Positions 34,620 to 42,876 of a stretch of 64,000 nucleotides of DNA are shown piece by piece. The notes under the pieces were generated by a model. That model saw nothing but the letters and a program-made list of their open reading frames with translations, made no database searches and was not told the origin of the DNA. The DNA lies in assembly GCA_902475785.1 (NCBI GenBank), contig CABSAN010000006.1, forward strand, positions 1-64,000, written 5' to 3'. The stretch's first letter is position 1. Each line of letters opens with the position of its first letter. The DNA is from an uncultured Collinsella sp. GTDB taxonomy: Bacteria; Actinomycetota; Coriobacteriia; Coriobacteriales; Coriobacteriaceae. A program made the translations under genes and the position numbers.

Positions 34620-34676
34620 TAGTTGTTGGGGACGTTCTTAAACGACTAGTCAAACAAGAACGTCCCCAATGACTAC
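34620..34676. repeat. REP doublet without transposase
   Basis: One unit TAGTTGTTGGGGACGTTCTT and one inverted unit AAGAACGTCCCCAATGACTA are joined head to head through AAACGACTAGTCAAAC. The units match those flanking the RAYT gene at 26 kb, making this a non-autonomous (BIME-like) member of the same family. Confidence 0.82.
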
Positions 34677-34689
34677 CTGTGTCACATTC

Positions 34690-34727
34690 AAGCGGCATTC
34701 TGTTTTTCGGAATGCCGCTTTCGTTTT
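34690..34727 (+). terminator. Terminator upstream of lspA
   Basis: AAGCGGCATTC (34690-34700) pairs with GAATGCCGCTT (34710-34720), followed by TCGTTTTT. It separates the ileS region from lspA. The remaining bases up to 34840 are A/T-rich and may hold the lspA promoter, but I cannot define it. Confidence 0.8.
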
Positions 34728-34840
34728 TAGCTGGTTATTTCGCTTGCGTTGGTGGATATGTCGTGCGCTCTGCGTGTGGCAATATAAGATGGTTAATTGC
34801 ATTAAACGTAATTCGATAATCTTGAAGGTAGGGGATTGAT

Positions 34841-35440
34841 TTGGGTCGTGCTGGGGATATGACGCCGCCTTTGCGTTGGCGGTTGGGTGTTGCTGGTGGG
34901 GTAGCGCTCGTTGTGCTGCTTGTTGACCAGCTGACCAAGCTTGCTGTTCGTGCCGTGGGCGATGCTCTGCATGTGACTGTTATCCCCGGTGTCATCGACT
35001 TTATGTTTGTCCGCAATATCGGTGCTGCCTTTAGCATGGGCGAGGGGCATGGCATCGCGTTTGCCGTGCTGGCGTTGGCGGTCATTATCGCTATTGCCGT
35101 GTACCTCGTTCGTGCACCCCAGCTCGCCCATCTTGAGGTTGTGGGCATGGCGATGGTTGCGGGCGGTGCTATCGGCAACGCTATCGATCGTTTGGCCTTT
35201 GGCTTCGTGACCGATTTTATTGCCACCACCTTCATTGACTTCCCCGTCTTCAATGTGGCCGATATCGGCATTACCTTGGGTGTCGTGCTCGCCCTCTTCG
35301 GCTACATGTTCTTGAGCCCCGCTGCCCGTGAGGTCGATGCGACCGCCGAGCTTAACGCCCGTGACGAGGCCCGCGCTAAGCGCAAGGCCCAGCAACGCGG
35401 GGAGCGTGCCCGCAAAATTCGCGAAAGGAACGAGCGCTAA
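34841..35440 (+). CDS. lspA: Lipoprotein signal peptidase LspA
   Basis: Inner-membrane aspartyl protease that removes prolipoprotein signal peptides. Four hydrophobic segments are visible. Catalytic motifs are IGNAIDRLAFGFVTDF (first Asp) and FPVFNVADIGI (second Asp). The C-terminal 45 residues are a charged Arg/Lys/Glu extension beyond the usual end. TTG start at 34841 with AAGGTAGGGG upstream; an ATG at 34859 is an alternative. The lspA-rluD pair overlaps by one base, a common arrangement. Confidence 0.93.
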   Translation: MGRAGDMTPPLRWRLGVAGGVALVVLLVDQLTKLAVRAVGDALHVTVIPGVIDFMFVRNIGAAFSMGEGHGIAFAVLALAVIIAIAVYLVRAPQLAHLEVVGMAMVAGGAIGNAIDRLAFGFVTDFIATTFIDFPVFNVADIGITLGVVLALFGYMFLSPAAREVDATAELNARDEARAKRKAQQRGERARKIRERNER

Positions 35441-36453
35441 TGGCCGACATTCATATCCTTGTTGCCGACGATGCCGCCGGTCAGCGTCTTGACGCTTATC
35501 TGGGCGCCAATGACGGCTGCCCTACACGTTCTGCCTGCGCGCATTTGATCGAGGGTGGCGCCGTCGCTGTCAATGGCGAGACCTGCCTGTCCAAAAAGTA
35601 CGCCGTGCGAGCCGGCGATCGTATTTCGGTCGATTTGCCCGAGCCGCACGATCCCACCGATGTGATTCCCGAGGCCATCCCGCTCGACATTCGCTATGAG
35701 GACGATTATCTCATTGTGCTCTCCAAGCAGCGCGGCCTGGTGTGCCATCCTGCGCATGGTCATGAGAGCGGTACGCTCGCGAATGCCCTGGTCTATCACT
35801 GCGGTATCGACCATCTGGGCACCGTGCAGGGCGAGGACCGCCCCGGCATCGTGCATCGCCTGGATCGCGATACCTCGGGCCTTATGCTCGCGGCAAAAGA
35901 CGACGACACCCAACGCGCGCTTCAAAATCTTATCCGCACGCGTACGCTCGACCGTCGTTATATCACACTTGTTCACGGTCACATTGCCATGGACGAGGGG
36001 ACCATTAACACCGGCATTGCCCGGTCTACGCGCGACCGTGTCAAGATGGCGGTTTCTGATGACCCCTTTGCGCGCCAGGCCATTACGACCTTTAAGGTCC
36101 TTGAGCGCTACGATTCCACGCGTTTTGACGACGGCTATACGCTCGTCGAGTGCCACCTGTTTACGGGCCGTACGCATCAGATTCGCGTACACATGCGTCA
36201 TATCAACCACGCTTGCGTAGGCGATCCGCTCTACGGCAAGTGCGATGCACGCGCCGATCAGGGTCTGACCAGGCAATTCCTTCATTCCTGGCGCGTCGCA
36301 TTCGACCATCCCGTGACGGGGGAGCGTATTGAGTGCCGCGATGAGCTGCCGTGGGATCTCGCTGCGGTTCTCGACGACCTGGCTCCGCGCTCACTCGGTC
36401 GTACTGCCGCTGGCGACGACATCGTTCCGCAGCTCGGTCTTCTCGAAGCCTAG
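35440..36453 (+). CDS. rluD: RluA/RluD family RNA pseudouridine synthase
   Basis: Modifies uridines of large-subunit rRNA (or tRNA). An N-terminal S4 RNA-binding domain (DAYLGANDGCPTRSA region) is followed by the catalytic domain with GIVHRLDRDTSGLMLAAK near residue 140 (catalytic Asp in RLDRDTSG) and CHLFTGRTHQIRVHMRH near 235. Length is 337 residues. Specific target uridines cannot be assigned. The ATG overlaps the lspA stop. Confidence 0.9.
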   Translation: MADIHILVADDAAGQRLDAYLGANDGCPTRSACAHLIEGGAVAVNGETCLSKKYAVRAGDRISVDLPEPHDPTDVIPEAIPLDIRYEDDYLIVLSKQRGLVCHPAHGHESGTLANALVYHCGIDHLGTVQGEDRPGIVHRLDRDTSGLMLAAKDDDTQRALQNLIRTRTLDRRYITLVHGHIAMDEGTINTGIARSTRDRVKMAVSDDPFARQAITTFKVLERYDSTRFDDGYTLVECHLFTGRTHQIRVHMRHINHACVGDPLYGKCDARADQGLTRQFLHSWRVAFDHPVTGERIECRDELPWDLAAVLDDLAPRSLGRTAAGDDIVPQLGLLEA

Positions 36454-36471
36454 CCGGTATTAGGTGGTTTC

Positions 36472-36500
36472 TTGAACTCGGTAAGCCTGCGGTAAGATAT
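36472..36500 (+). promoter_or_regulatory. Candidate promoter of the GT2 gene
   Basis: TTGAAC (36472-36477) and AGATAT (36495-36500) are separated by 17 bases in the gap before the glycosyltransferase gene; TAAGAT at 36493 with 15-base spacing is the alternative -10. Confidence 0.4.
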
Positions 36501-36535
36501 ACGATTGTTTACGTAACGCGTTCCTGGGAGCCTGC

Positions 36536-37831
36536 ATGCTCGCCTTTTTACAAACCAACACGCCCATCGTGATTTTCAACCAGATTGTCGTCACGCTGCT
36601 CACGGTCTGCTTTCTGTACCAGGTGGTCTTCTTTGTCATCGGCGCTCTTCGTGGCGAAGTCGCGCCTCCCAAGGCCAAAAAACTCCACCGCTATGCCTTC
36701 TTTATCGCGGCGCATAACGAGGAGGCCGTAATTGCCAATCTCGTACGCTCCATCAAGGACCAGGATTATCCGTCCGAGCTCATCGAGGTCTTTGTCGTTG
36801 CCGACGCCTGCACCGACAACACCGCACAGCTCGCGCGCGAGGCCGGTGCCATTGTTTACGAGCGCAATGACCTGGCCCGCAAAGGCAAGAGCTGGGTCAT
36901 GGACTTTGGTTTCGATCGCATTCTCAACGAGTATCCCGACACGTTTGAGGGCTACTTTATCTTCGATGCCGACAACGTTATCTCCCGCGATTACGTCTCC
37001 AAGATGAATGATGCCTTTGACCAGGGCTTCCATGTGGTCACGAGCTATCGCAATTCCAAGAACTTCGGCAGCTCGTGGATCTCTGCGGCCAACGCCACCT
37101 GGTATCTGCGCGAGGCCCGCTTCCTCAACAACGCGCGTAATATCTGCAAGACGTCCTGCGCTGTCTCGGGTTCGGGCTACCTCATCTCCGCCAGTGTTAT
37201 CGAGGGCATGCACGGTTGGCAGTTCCATACGTTGACCGAGGATATCCAGTTCACCACGTTCTGCGCCATTCACGGCATTCGCATCGGTTATGCGCCGGCG
37301 GAGTTCTTTGACGAGCAGCCCGTGACGTTTAAGGCGTCCTGGAAACAGCGCATGCGTTGGACCAAGGGCTTCTACCAGGTGTTCTTTACTTATGGTAAGC
37401 ACTTGGTCAAGTCGACCTTCCGCTATCATCGCTTTGCCGCTTATGACATGTTTATGACCATCGCTCCGGGCATGCTGCTGTCCCTGATCTCCATGCTCGC
37501 CAACGCGACCTTCCTCATCGTGGGCGGGCTTTCGCACGGCTTCTTGGCCACCGAGGTCGAGATGCAGGCTTGTGCCGCCTCGCTCATTATGACCTTCGTG
37601 ATGATGTACCAGACCTTCTTTATCCTGGCGCTACTCACGACCATCTTCGAGTACAAGCACATCCACTGCGCTCAAAAGTGGCGTTTGGTGACCAACCTGT
37701 TTACCTTCCCGATCTTTATGTTCAGCTATATCCCCATCACGGTGGCAGCCCTGTTCCTGAAGGTCGACTGGGTCCCGACGCAGCACGCAGTCAACGTTAC
37801 TCTCGACGAGGTCATGCAAGGCGCCAAATAA
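36536..37831 (+). CDS. Membrane glycosyltransferase family 2 protein
   Basis: A 431-residue processive-type GT2 enzyme. One N-terminal membrane segment (about residues 12-35) precedes the cytosolic catalytic domain with FFIAAHNEEAVIANLV, the DxD-type FDADNVIS, TEDIQFTT and the QxxRW motif KQRMRWTKG. Three or four membrane segments follow from about residue 300. Similar proteins make N-acetylglucosamine polymers, hyaluronan-like or other exopolysaccharides, but no partner genes are present and the product is unknown. ATG at 36536. Confidence 0.88.
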   Translation: MLAFLQTNTPIVIFNQIVVTLLTVCFLYQVVFFVIGALRGEVAPPKAKKLHRYAFFIAAHNEEAVIANLVRSIKDQDYPSELIEVFVVADACTDNTAQLAREAGAIVYERNDLARKGKSWVMDFGFDRILNEYPDTFEGYFIFDADNVISRDYVSKMNDAFDQGFHVVTSYRNSKNFGSSWISAANATWYLREARFLNNARNICKTSCAVSGSGYLISASVIEGMHGWQFHTLTEDIQFTTFCAIHGIRIGYAPAEFFDEQPVTFKASWKQRMRWTKGFYQVFFTYGKHLVKSTFRYHRFAAYDMFMTIAPGMLLSLISMLANATFLIVGGLSHGFLATEVEMQACAASLIMTFVMMYQTFFILALLTTIFEYKHIHCAQKWRLVTNLFTFPIFMFSYIPITVAALFLKVDWVPTQHAVNVTLDEVMQGAK

Positions 37832-37841
37832 CCACCACCAA

Positions 37842-37878
37842 AACCACCGCAAAGGGGACAGGCACCTTTGTGGTGGTT
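37842..37878. repeat. Palindromic repeat, AAAGGTGCCTGTCC family, copy 2 (inverted)
   Basis: AACCACCGCAAAGG (37842-37855) pairs with CCTTTGTGGTGGTT (37865-37878) with one G-T wobble, loop GGACAGGCA. It is the inverse of the hairpin at 30026-30062 with one base changed. TTTTT follows the right arm, so it probably terminates the glycosyltransferase transcript. Confidence 0.8.
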
Positions 37879-37912
37879 TTTGCGTTTGAGCAGCTGTCCA
37901 TGGAGGTGCACA

Positions 37913-38335
37913 ATGTCCTACATCCCATTTTGGATTTGCATCTTTGCCGGTGCGATGGTTGATGCCCGTGAGCGGCGGTTTCCGAATGCGCTTGCCGGCG
38001 CGTGTGCCGTGGCGGCGTTAACAGGCGTTTGGCTCGACAAAGGTGTTAATACGGCGCTTGACCACGCCGGTCTTGCGGTCATCGTCTACCTTGCCCTTGT
38101 GCTCACTGAGTCGCTCTGGCGGCACCTCCGTCAAGCCCCCGGCATCGGCATGGGGGACGTCAAGGCGCTCTTCGCGCTTTGCACGCTCGACCCTCTGGGC
38201 GGCATCGTGGCATTTGCCGTCGCGCTCCTGGCCCTGGCCCTCTCCTGCCTCTTCACAAAATCGCGCTCCCTGCCATTGCTGCCATTTTTGGTGCCGATAT
38301 TTGCCATAATCGAGGTCGTGGGCTGCACATTGTAA
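37913..38335 (+). CDS. A24 (TadV/FppA-like) prepilin peptidase
   Basis: A small 140-residue membrane aspartyl peptidase. The two catalytic Asp motifs of the family are present: MVDARERRFPNALAG near residue 14 and GIGMGDVKALFAL near residue 76 (GxGD). About four hydrophobic segments make up the rest; there is no methyltransferase domain, so it resembles the short TadV type. No pilin, ATPase or secretin gene is nearby. ATG at 37913 with GGAGGTG four bases upstream. Confidence 0.8.
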   Translation: MSYIPFWICIFAGAMVDARERRFPNALAGACAVAALTGVWLDKGVNTALDHAGLAVIVYLALVLTESLWRHLRQAPGIGMGDVKALFALCTLDPLGGIVAFAVALLALALSCLFTKSRSLPLLPFLVPIFAIIEVVGCTL

Positions 38336-38366
38336 CCGATTGCGCATCCTTCTTAAGGAGCATGCC

Positions 38367-39614
38367 ATGGCAACTAATCAAGAAACGGCCGTCATTAAGG
38401 CGCGCATGGACCGTATTCCGTCGGCGTTGTCGCCCGAGCTTGTCGAGCACATTTCCGCCGATCGTGCTTCGGGTTCTGTCAACCCGTATCGTTGCAACGA
38501 CAACCAGGTCATTCGTCGTATTGATCGCGCTGCCGACAAAGGCACGCTTATGCGTCCGGCGTTTATGCGCGATACCGAAAAGATTCTTCATCTTCCGGCG
38601 TACACGCGTTATGCAGGCAAAACGCAGGTCTTCAGCTTCCGTAGCAATGACGATCTGTCGCGCCGCGGTTTGCACGTGCAGCTTGTCTCGCGCATCGCGC
38701 GCGATATCGGTCACGCCCTGGGGCTTAACTGCGATCTGATCGAGGCGATTGGCCTGGGCCACGACTTGGGCCACACGCCTTTCGGCCATGCCGGTGAGCG
38801 CTTTCTCAACGATATCTATCACGAGCGTACCGGCCGCTTCTTTTTCCATAACGTGCAGTCGGTCCGCGTGCTCGATGCGCTGTATGGCCGCAACGTGTCG
38901 CTCCAGACGCTTGATGGCGTGCTGTGCCATAACGGCGAGTACGAGCAACGCGTGTTTGAGCTCTCGGACATGGGTTCCTTTGACCAGTTCGATCAGACGG
39001 TTGAGGGCTGCATTGCCAAGGGCTATAGCGCAATTGAGCACCTGCGTCCCATGACGCTCGAAGGCTGCGTGGTCCGCATCTCGGATATCCTTGCCTACGT
39101 TGGGCGCGATCGCCAAGACGCCATTGCGGCGGGCCTGCTGGCGCCCGACGCGTTTGACGATGGCCTGGGTGGGGCATACAACAGCTGGATCCTTACGCAT
39201 GCCTCCATCGATATCGTTGAGCACAGCTATGGCAAGCCGCGCATCGAGATGAGTGAGGAGCTGTTTGAGGAAATCCGCCGAGCCAAGCGCGAGAACTACG
39301 TAAAGATCTATAGCAAGGGCGGCATCGAAGGCGATTCCGAGGCGGAGCTGCGCGAGGCGTTCGAAAAGCTCTACGACCGTTGCCTGCAGGATATAAACGA
39401 AGGTGACGAGTCCTCGTACATCTTTAAGCATCATATTTCTCGCATTCAGCAGCAGCTTTCCTACTACGATCGCGCCTATGCCTGGCAGGATGACAAGGAT
39501 CAAGCGGTGGTGGATTACATCGCGAGCATGACGGACGGCTATTTCTGCGAGCTCACGAGCAAGTTGTTCCCTGGTCTGGAGTTTCCGCACCGTACCTATA
39601 TTAACGAACGGTAG
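38367..39614 (+). CDS. dgt: dGTPase-like HD domain nucleotidohydrolase
   Basis: Deoxynucleoside triphosphate triphosphohydrolase family, cleaving dNTP to deoxynucleoside and tripolyphosphate. The HD motif is IGLGHDLGHTPFGHAGE near residue 130, preceded by VQLVSRIARDIGHALGLN. Later family features include DGVLCHNGEYEQ and an ISDILAYVGRD segment with another metal Asp. I use ATG at 38367 with TAAGGAG six bases upstream, giving 415 residues. Substrate range is not visible from sequence. Confidence 0.87.
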   Translation: MATNQETAVIKARMDRIPSALSPELVEHISADRASGSVNPYRCNDNQVIRRIDRAADKGTLMRPAFMRDTEKILHLPAYTRYAGKTQVFSFRSNDDLSRRGLHVQLVSRIARDIGHALGLNCDLIEAIGLGHDLGHTPFGHAGERFLNDIYHERTGRFFFHNVQSVRVLDALYGRNVSLQTLDGVLCHNGEYEQRVFELSDMGSFDQFDQTVEGCIAKGYSAIEHLRPMTLEGCVVRISDILAYVGRDRQDAIAAGLLAPDAFDDGLGGAYNSWILTHASIDIVEHSYGKPRIEMSEELFEEIRRAKRENYVKIYSKGGIEGDSEAELREAFEKLYDRCLQDINEGDESSYIFKHHISRIQQQLSYYDRAYAWQDDKDQAVVDYIASMTDGYFCELTSKLFPGLEFPHRTYINER

Positions 39615-39668
39615 TTCGTATCTTTCCGGTATACTGTTAGTAGAAAACGTTTTTGATTGATGCACGGG

Positions 39669-41024
39669 ATGGCTATGGACGACCTTTTTTCTGCCTCGAC
39701 GCGCGAGCGTTCCTTTAAAAATGCGCCGCTCGCGGTGCGCATGCGCCCCAATTCGCTCGACGAGTACGTGGGTCAGCAAAAGGCCGTCGGTAAGGGCTCG
39801 TGGCTGCGTGCTGCGATTGAGCATGACGTGCTGTCGAGTGTGATTCTGTATGGGCCGGCCGGTACGGGCAAAACGACGCTGGCCCACATTATCGCTAACC
39901 ATACCAAGAGCGAGTTTGTCGAGGTCAGCGCCGTGACGGGTACCGTGAAGGACCTGCGTCGCGTGATTGACGAGGCCAAGACGCGCCTGAATACCTACGA
40001 CCGCCGCACTATTCTATTCATCGACGAGATCCATCGCTTCTCTAAGTCGCAGCAGGATGCCCTGCTGCATGCGGTTGAGGACCGCACCGTCATTATGATT
40101 GGCGCCACGACGGAGAATCCGTACTTCGAGGTCAACTCGGCGTTGCTCTCGCGTGGTCGCGTGGTGGAGCTTGAGCACTTAAAGGACGAGGACATCGCGA
40201 CGCTCATCGAGCGTGCGCTCGAGGCACCGCAGGGTCTGAACGGCAAGTTCTCGGCCGATGAGGATGTGGTTAAAACCATCTGCGCGCTGGCCGCGGGTGA
40301 CGCTCGTTCGGCGCTCACGACGCTCGAGCTTGCGAGCGAGATTGCCGTCACGCGTCCCGATACGGACGGGACGCCAGCGCCGGCGGCGGGGGAGCGCTAT
40401 CCCATCACCGTGGATGACGTTAAGATTGCCAACCCGCGTCGTGGTTTTTCGTATGACAAAAACGGCGACATGCACTACGACATTATCAGTGCGTTTATTA
40501 AGTCTATGCGCGGCAGCGACCCCGATGCCACGATCTATTGGCTCGCGCGCATGATTGACGCAGGGGAGGATCCCAAGTTTATTGCGCGCCGTATTATGAT
40601 CCACGCTTCTGAGGATGTTGGCAACGCCGATCCGCAGGCGCTTTTGGTGGCGCATGCCGCGTTTAAGTCTGCCGAGGTCATTGGCTATCCCGAATGTCGC
40701 ATTAACCTGGCTCAGGCTGCGCTCTATGTGTGCTTGGCGCCAAAATCCAACGCGTGCGAGGCTTCGATCGATGCGGCGCTGGCCGATATTCATAGCAGCG
40801 GCTTGCGCGAGGTGCCGAGTTATCTGCGCGACCGTCATCGCCCGGGCAGCGACGAATATGGTGTGTATAAGTATCCGCATGATTATCCCGAAGGCTGGGT
40901 CGACCAGCGCTATTTGCCCGAGGGCCTGGAGCGCGGCGCGTTCTGGCAGCCTGCCGGCCGCGGTTGGGAAGAGTGGCGTGTGGAGCAAAGCGAGCGCGAC
41001 CGTAGCGGCAACGCTCCCAAGTAG
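39669..41024 (+). CDS. rarA: Replication-associated recombination protein RarA (MgsA)
   Basis: AAA+ clamp-loader-like ATPase acting at stalled forks. It has SLDEYVGQQKAVGKGS at the N-terminus, Walker A YGPAGTGKTTLAHII near residue 60, Walker B LFIDEIHRFSKSQQD near 115, and sensor 1 IGATTENPYFEVN. The C-terminal tetramerisation domain has HYDIISAFIKSMRGSDPDA and ASEDVGNADPQAL. About 451 residues. The start is uncertain among ATGs at 39660, 39669 and 39675; none has a strong ribosome site. Confidence 0.92.
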   Translation: MAMDDLFSASTRERSFKNAPLAVRMRPNSLDEYVGQQKAVGKGSWLRAAIEHDVLSSVILYGPAGTGKTTLAHIIANHTKSEFVEVSAVTGTVKDLRRVIDEAKTRLNTYDRRTILFIDEIHRFSKSQQDALLHAVEDRTVIMIGATTENPYFEVNSALLSRGRVVELEHLKDEDIATLIERALEAPQGLNGKFSADEDVVKTICALAAGDARSALTTLELASEIAVTRPDTDGTPAPAAGERYPITVDDVKIANPRRGFSYDKNGDMHYDIISAFIKSMRGSDPDATIYWLARMIDAGEDPKFIARRIMIHASEDVGNADPQALLVAHAAFKSAEVIGYPECRINLAQAALYVCLAPKSNACEASIDAALADIHSSGLREVPSYLRDRHRPGSDEYGVYKYPHDYPEGWVDQRYLPEGLERGAFWQPAGRGWEEWRVEQSERDRSGNAPK

Positions 41025-41119
41025 GTCATTGGCGCCTCGCGCATTCCCTTTGGGTATCTTTCCCCTTCTTTGGGGTACCATGAACAGCGTCTGTATTTCG
41101 ATTCCTTTGGGAGGCTTGT

Positions 41120-41713
41120 ATGAGTCCCATTCAAATCGCCCTGCTGCTACTTGCCGTTGCCGGCGTGTGGGCTGTTATCGAGCTCGCGCTCACGCTGCGC
41201 AAGACCCGCACCGTCGTCGACTCGCTCGACAAGACGGTGAGCGACCTCAATAACACACTCGCCGAGGCACAGCCCGTGGTGGCAAAGCTCGATGGCGCCG
41301 TAGACGAGCTTACGCCGGCACTTGCCCAGGTGGAGCCGCTGCTCAAGTCGAGCAAGACCGCGGTTGACGCCCTTACCTCCAATCTTGTAGAGGTCGAAGC
41401 CGTGGTTCGCGACATTTCCGAGGTCACGGGTAGCGTGGCCGAGGCAAGCAACGCCGTGTCGAGTGTGACCGACTCTGCGGCTGGCGCCGTGCAGAAGCTC
41501 TTCAATAAGGTGAAGGCTCCTGCAACCGACGCCGATCGCAAGCTCGCCGCTGCCGCCGCCGAGGCCGAGCAGCCTACCGAGCGCGTTCTGATTGGTGAGG
41601 CTGAGGACGAGGACGTCGATGGTGCGGATGCGGCTCAGAAGGCCGCAGTCAAGCCTGCTCAGTATTACACCTATACGCCCGCCGAGACCTCCGAGGAGTC
41701 CTGCGATGAGTAG
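41120..41713 (+). CDS. DUF948-like membrane-anchored coiled-coil protein
   Basis: A 197-residue protein with one N-terminal membrane segment (IALLLLAVAGVWAVIELAL, about residues 5-23), then a long amphipathic helix with heptad-like VVDSLDKTVSDLNNTL and repeated VEPLLKSSK, EVEAVVRD segments, and a disordered acidic tail. This is the general plan of DUF948/YtxG-type proteins of unknown role. GGGAGG precedes the ATG. Its end overlaps the anti-sigma-like gene by eight bases, so it belongs to the sigma factor operon. Confidence 0.7.
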   Translation: MSPIQIALLLLAVAGVWAVIELALTLRKTRTVVDSLDKTVSDLNNTLAEAQPVVAKLDGAVDELTPALAQVEPLLKSSKTAVDALTSNLVEVEAVVRDISEVTGSVAEASNAVSSVTDSAAGAVQKLFNKVKAPATDADRKLAAAAAEAEQPTERVLIGEAEDEDVDGADAAQKAAVKPAQYYTYTPAETSEESCDE

Positions 41714-42083
41714 CGAAGCAACCTGCCCCATTACGCTGAGCGTTGCCGGTGATCCGCGTCTCGCGCGCTTGGTGCGCATGACGGCCGCCAACGTCGGCGC
41801 CCTGTGCTCTATGTCCGTCGATCGTATCGAGGATATTCGTATGGCCGCCGAGGAAGCCTTCATCTTTGGCTGCACGGCCGTTGATTCCGACGATATCTCG
41901 ATTAAATTCGATGTCGACGAATCTCATGTGGGTATGACCTTTACCTTTGGCGATCAGGCGACTGTCGATGAGGATGACCAGGCTGCCGTATATGCCGAGC
42001 TCATTTTGGCGAGCGTGTGCGATTCCTACGAAAAGACTACGGCGCCCCTAACGCTTTCCCTCGACCTCAAGGCGGATATCTAA
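41706..42083 (+). CDS. RsbW-like anti-sigma factor, ATP-binding motifs degenerate
   Basis: A 125-residue protein with the GHKL/HATPase_c_2 fold signature at its N-terminus (LARLVRMTAANVGALCSM, then RIEDIRMAAEEA), directly before a SigB/SigF-type sigma gene. The N-box, usually EAxxNA, reads EAFIFG, so the Mg-binding Asn is missing, and no DxGxG or GLGL motif follows. It may bind the sigma factor without kinase activity. ATG at 41706 lies inside the end of the preceding gene. Kinase loss is a reading of the sequence; binding is inference from gene order. Confidence 0.72.
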   Translation: MSSEATCPITLSVAGDPRLARLVRMTAANVGALCSMSVDRIEDIRMAAEEAFIFGCTAVDSDDISIKFDVDESHVGMTFTFGDQATVDEDDQAAVYAELILASVCDSYEKTTAPLTLSLDLKADI

Positions 42084-42084
42084 T

Positions 42085-42876
42085 ATGACCGAACGTTCCC
42101 GGAGCGGCAAGACCGCTTGGGACAAGGAGAAAACCCGCGAGCTGTTTCGTCGTTATAAGGAGACCGGTGATCCGGATGCCCGCGAGCAGCTCGTTATGTC
42201 CCATATGAACCTGGTAAGGTTTCTTGCCAACAAATTTAAGAACCGTGGCGAGCCGCTCGATGACCTTTTGCAGGTCGGCTATCTGGGCTTGCTCAAGGCT
42301 ATCGACCGCTTTGATCCCGAGCGCGGACTTGAGTTCACGACGTTTGCCACGCCCACCATCCTGGGCGAGATTAAGCGTCACTTCCGCGACAAAGGCTGGA
42401 GTGTGCGCGTGCCGCGTCGTCTGCAGGAGCTCTCTGCCAAGGTCAACCAGGCTACCGACAAGCTCACCAACGAGCTTCAGCGTTCGCCCAAGGTTGAGGA
42501 AATCGCCGATTACTTGGGCGTGACCGTCGACGAGGTGCTCGAAGCCATGGAATCGTCCTCGGCCTATACCTCGGTGCCCATCGAGGCCCCCGGTGCATCC
42601 GACTCCGACGATGCGCCTTCGATTCTCGACCGCTATGCCGACGACGACAACGAGCTCGACTTTACCGATGACCGCCTGGTGATTGAGGAGGCCATTCGCG
42701 ATTTCTCGCCGCGCGAGCGCGAGGTGATCGAGCTGCGCTTTGTGAAGGGCATGACCCAGATCGAGATCGCCAAGAAGCTGGGCATCTCGCAGGTACAGGT
42801 CTCGCGCCTGCTGCGCCGTACCCTTAAGAAGATTCAAGACAAGATTGACCCCGACGGAGTGATGGTTCGTTCATGA
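42085..42876 (+). CDS. Alternative sigma-70 factor, SigB/SigF/SigG family
   Basis: A 263-residue group 3 sigma factor. Region 2 has MNLVRFLANKFKNRGEPLDDLL and GYLGLLKAIDRFDPERG, with EFTTFATPTILGEIKRHFRD; the region 3 segment includes VRVPRRLQELSAKVNQ. Region 4 ends with GMTQIEIAKKLGISQVQVS. This matches general-stress or sporulation-type sigma factors of Gram-positive bacteria. It starts one base after the anti-sigma-like stop and overlaps the AI-2E transporter gene by four bases. The regulon is unknown. Confidence 0.88.
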   Translation: MTERSRSGKTAWDKEKTRELFRRYKETGDPDAREQLVMSHMNLVRFLANKFKNRGEPLDDLLQVGYLGLLKAIDRFDPERGLEFTTFATPTILGEIKRHFRDKGWSVRVPRRLQELSAKVNQATDKLTNELQRSPKVEEIADYLGVTVDEVLEAMESSSAYTSVPIEAPGASDSDDAPSILDRYADDDNELDFTDDRLVIEEAIRDFSPREREVIELRFVKGMTQIEIAKKLGISQVQVSRLLRRTLKKIQDKIDPDGVMVRS

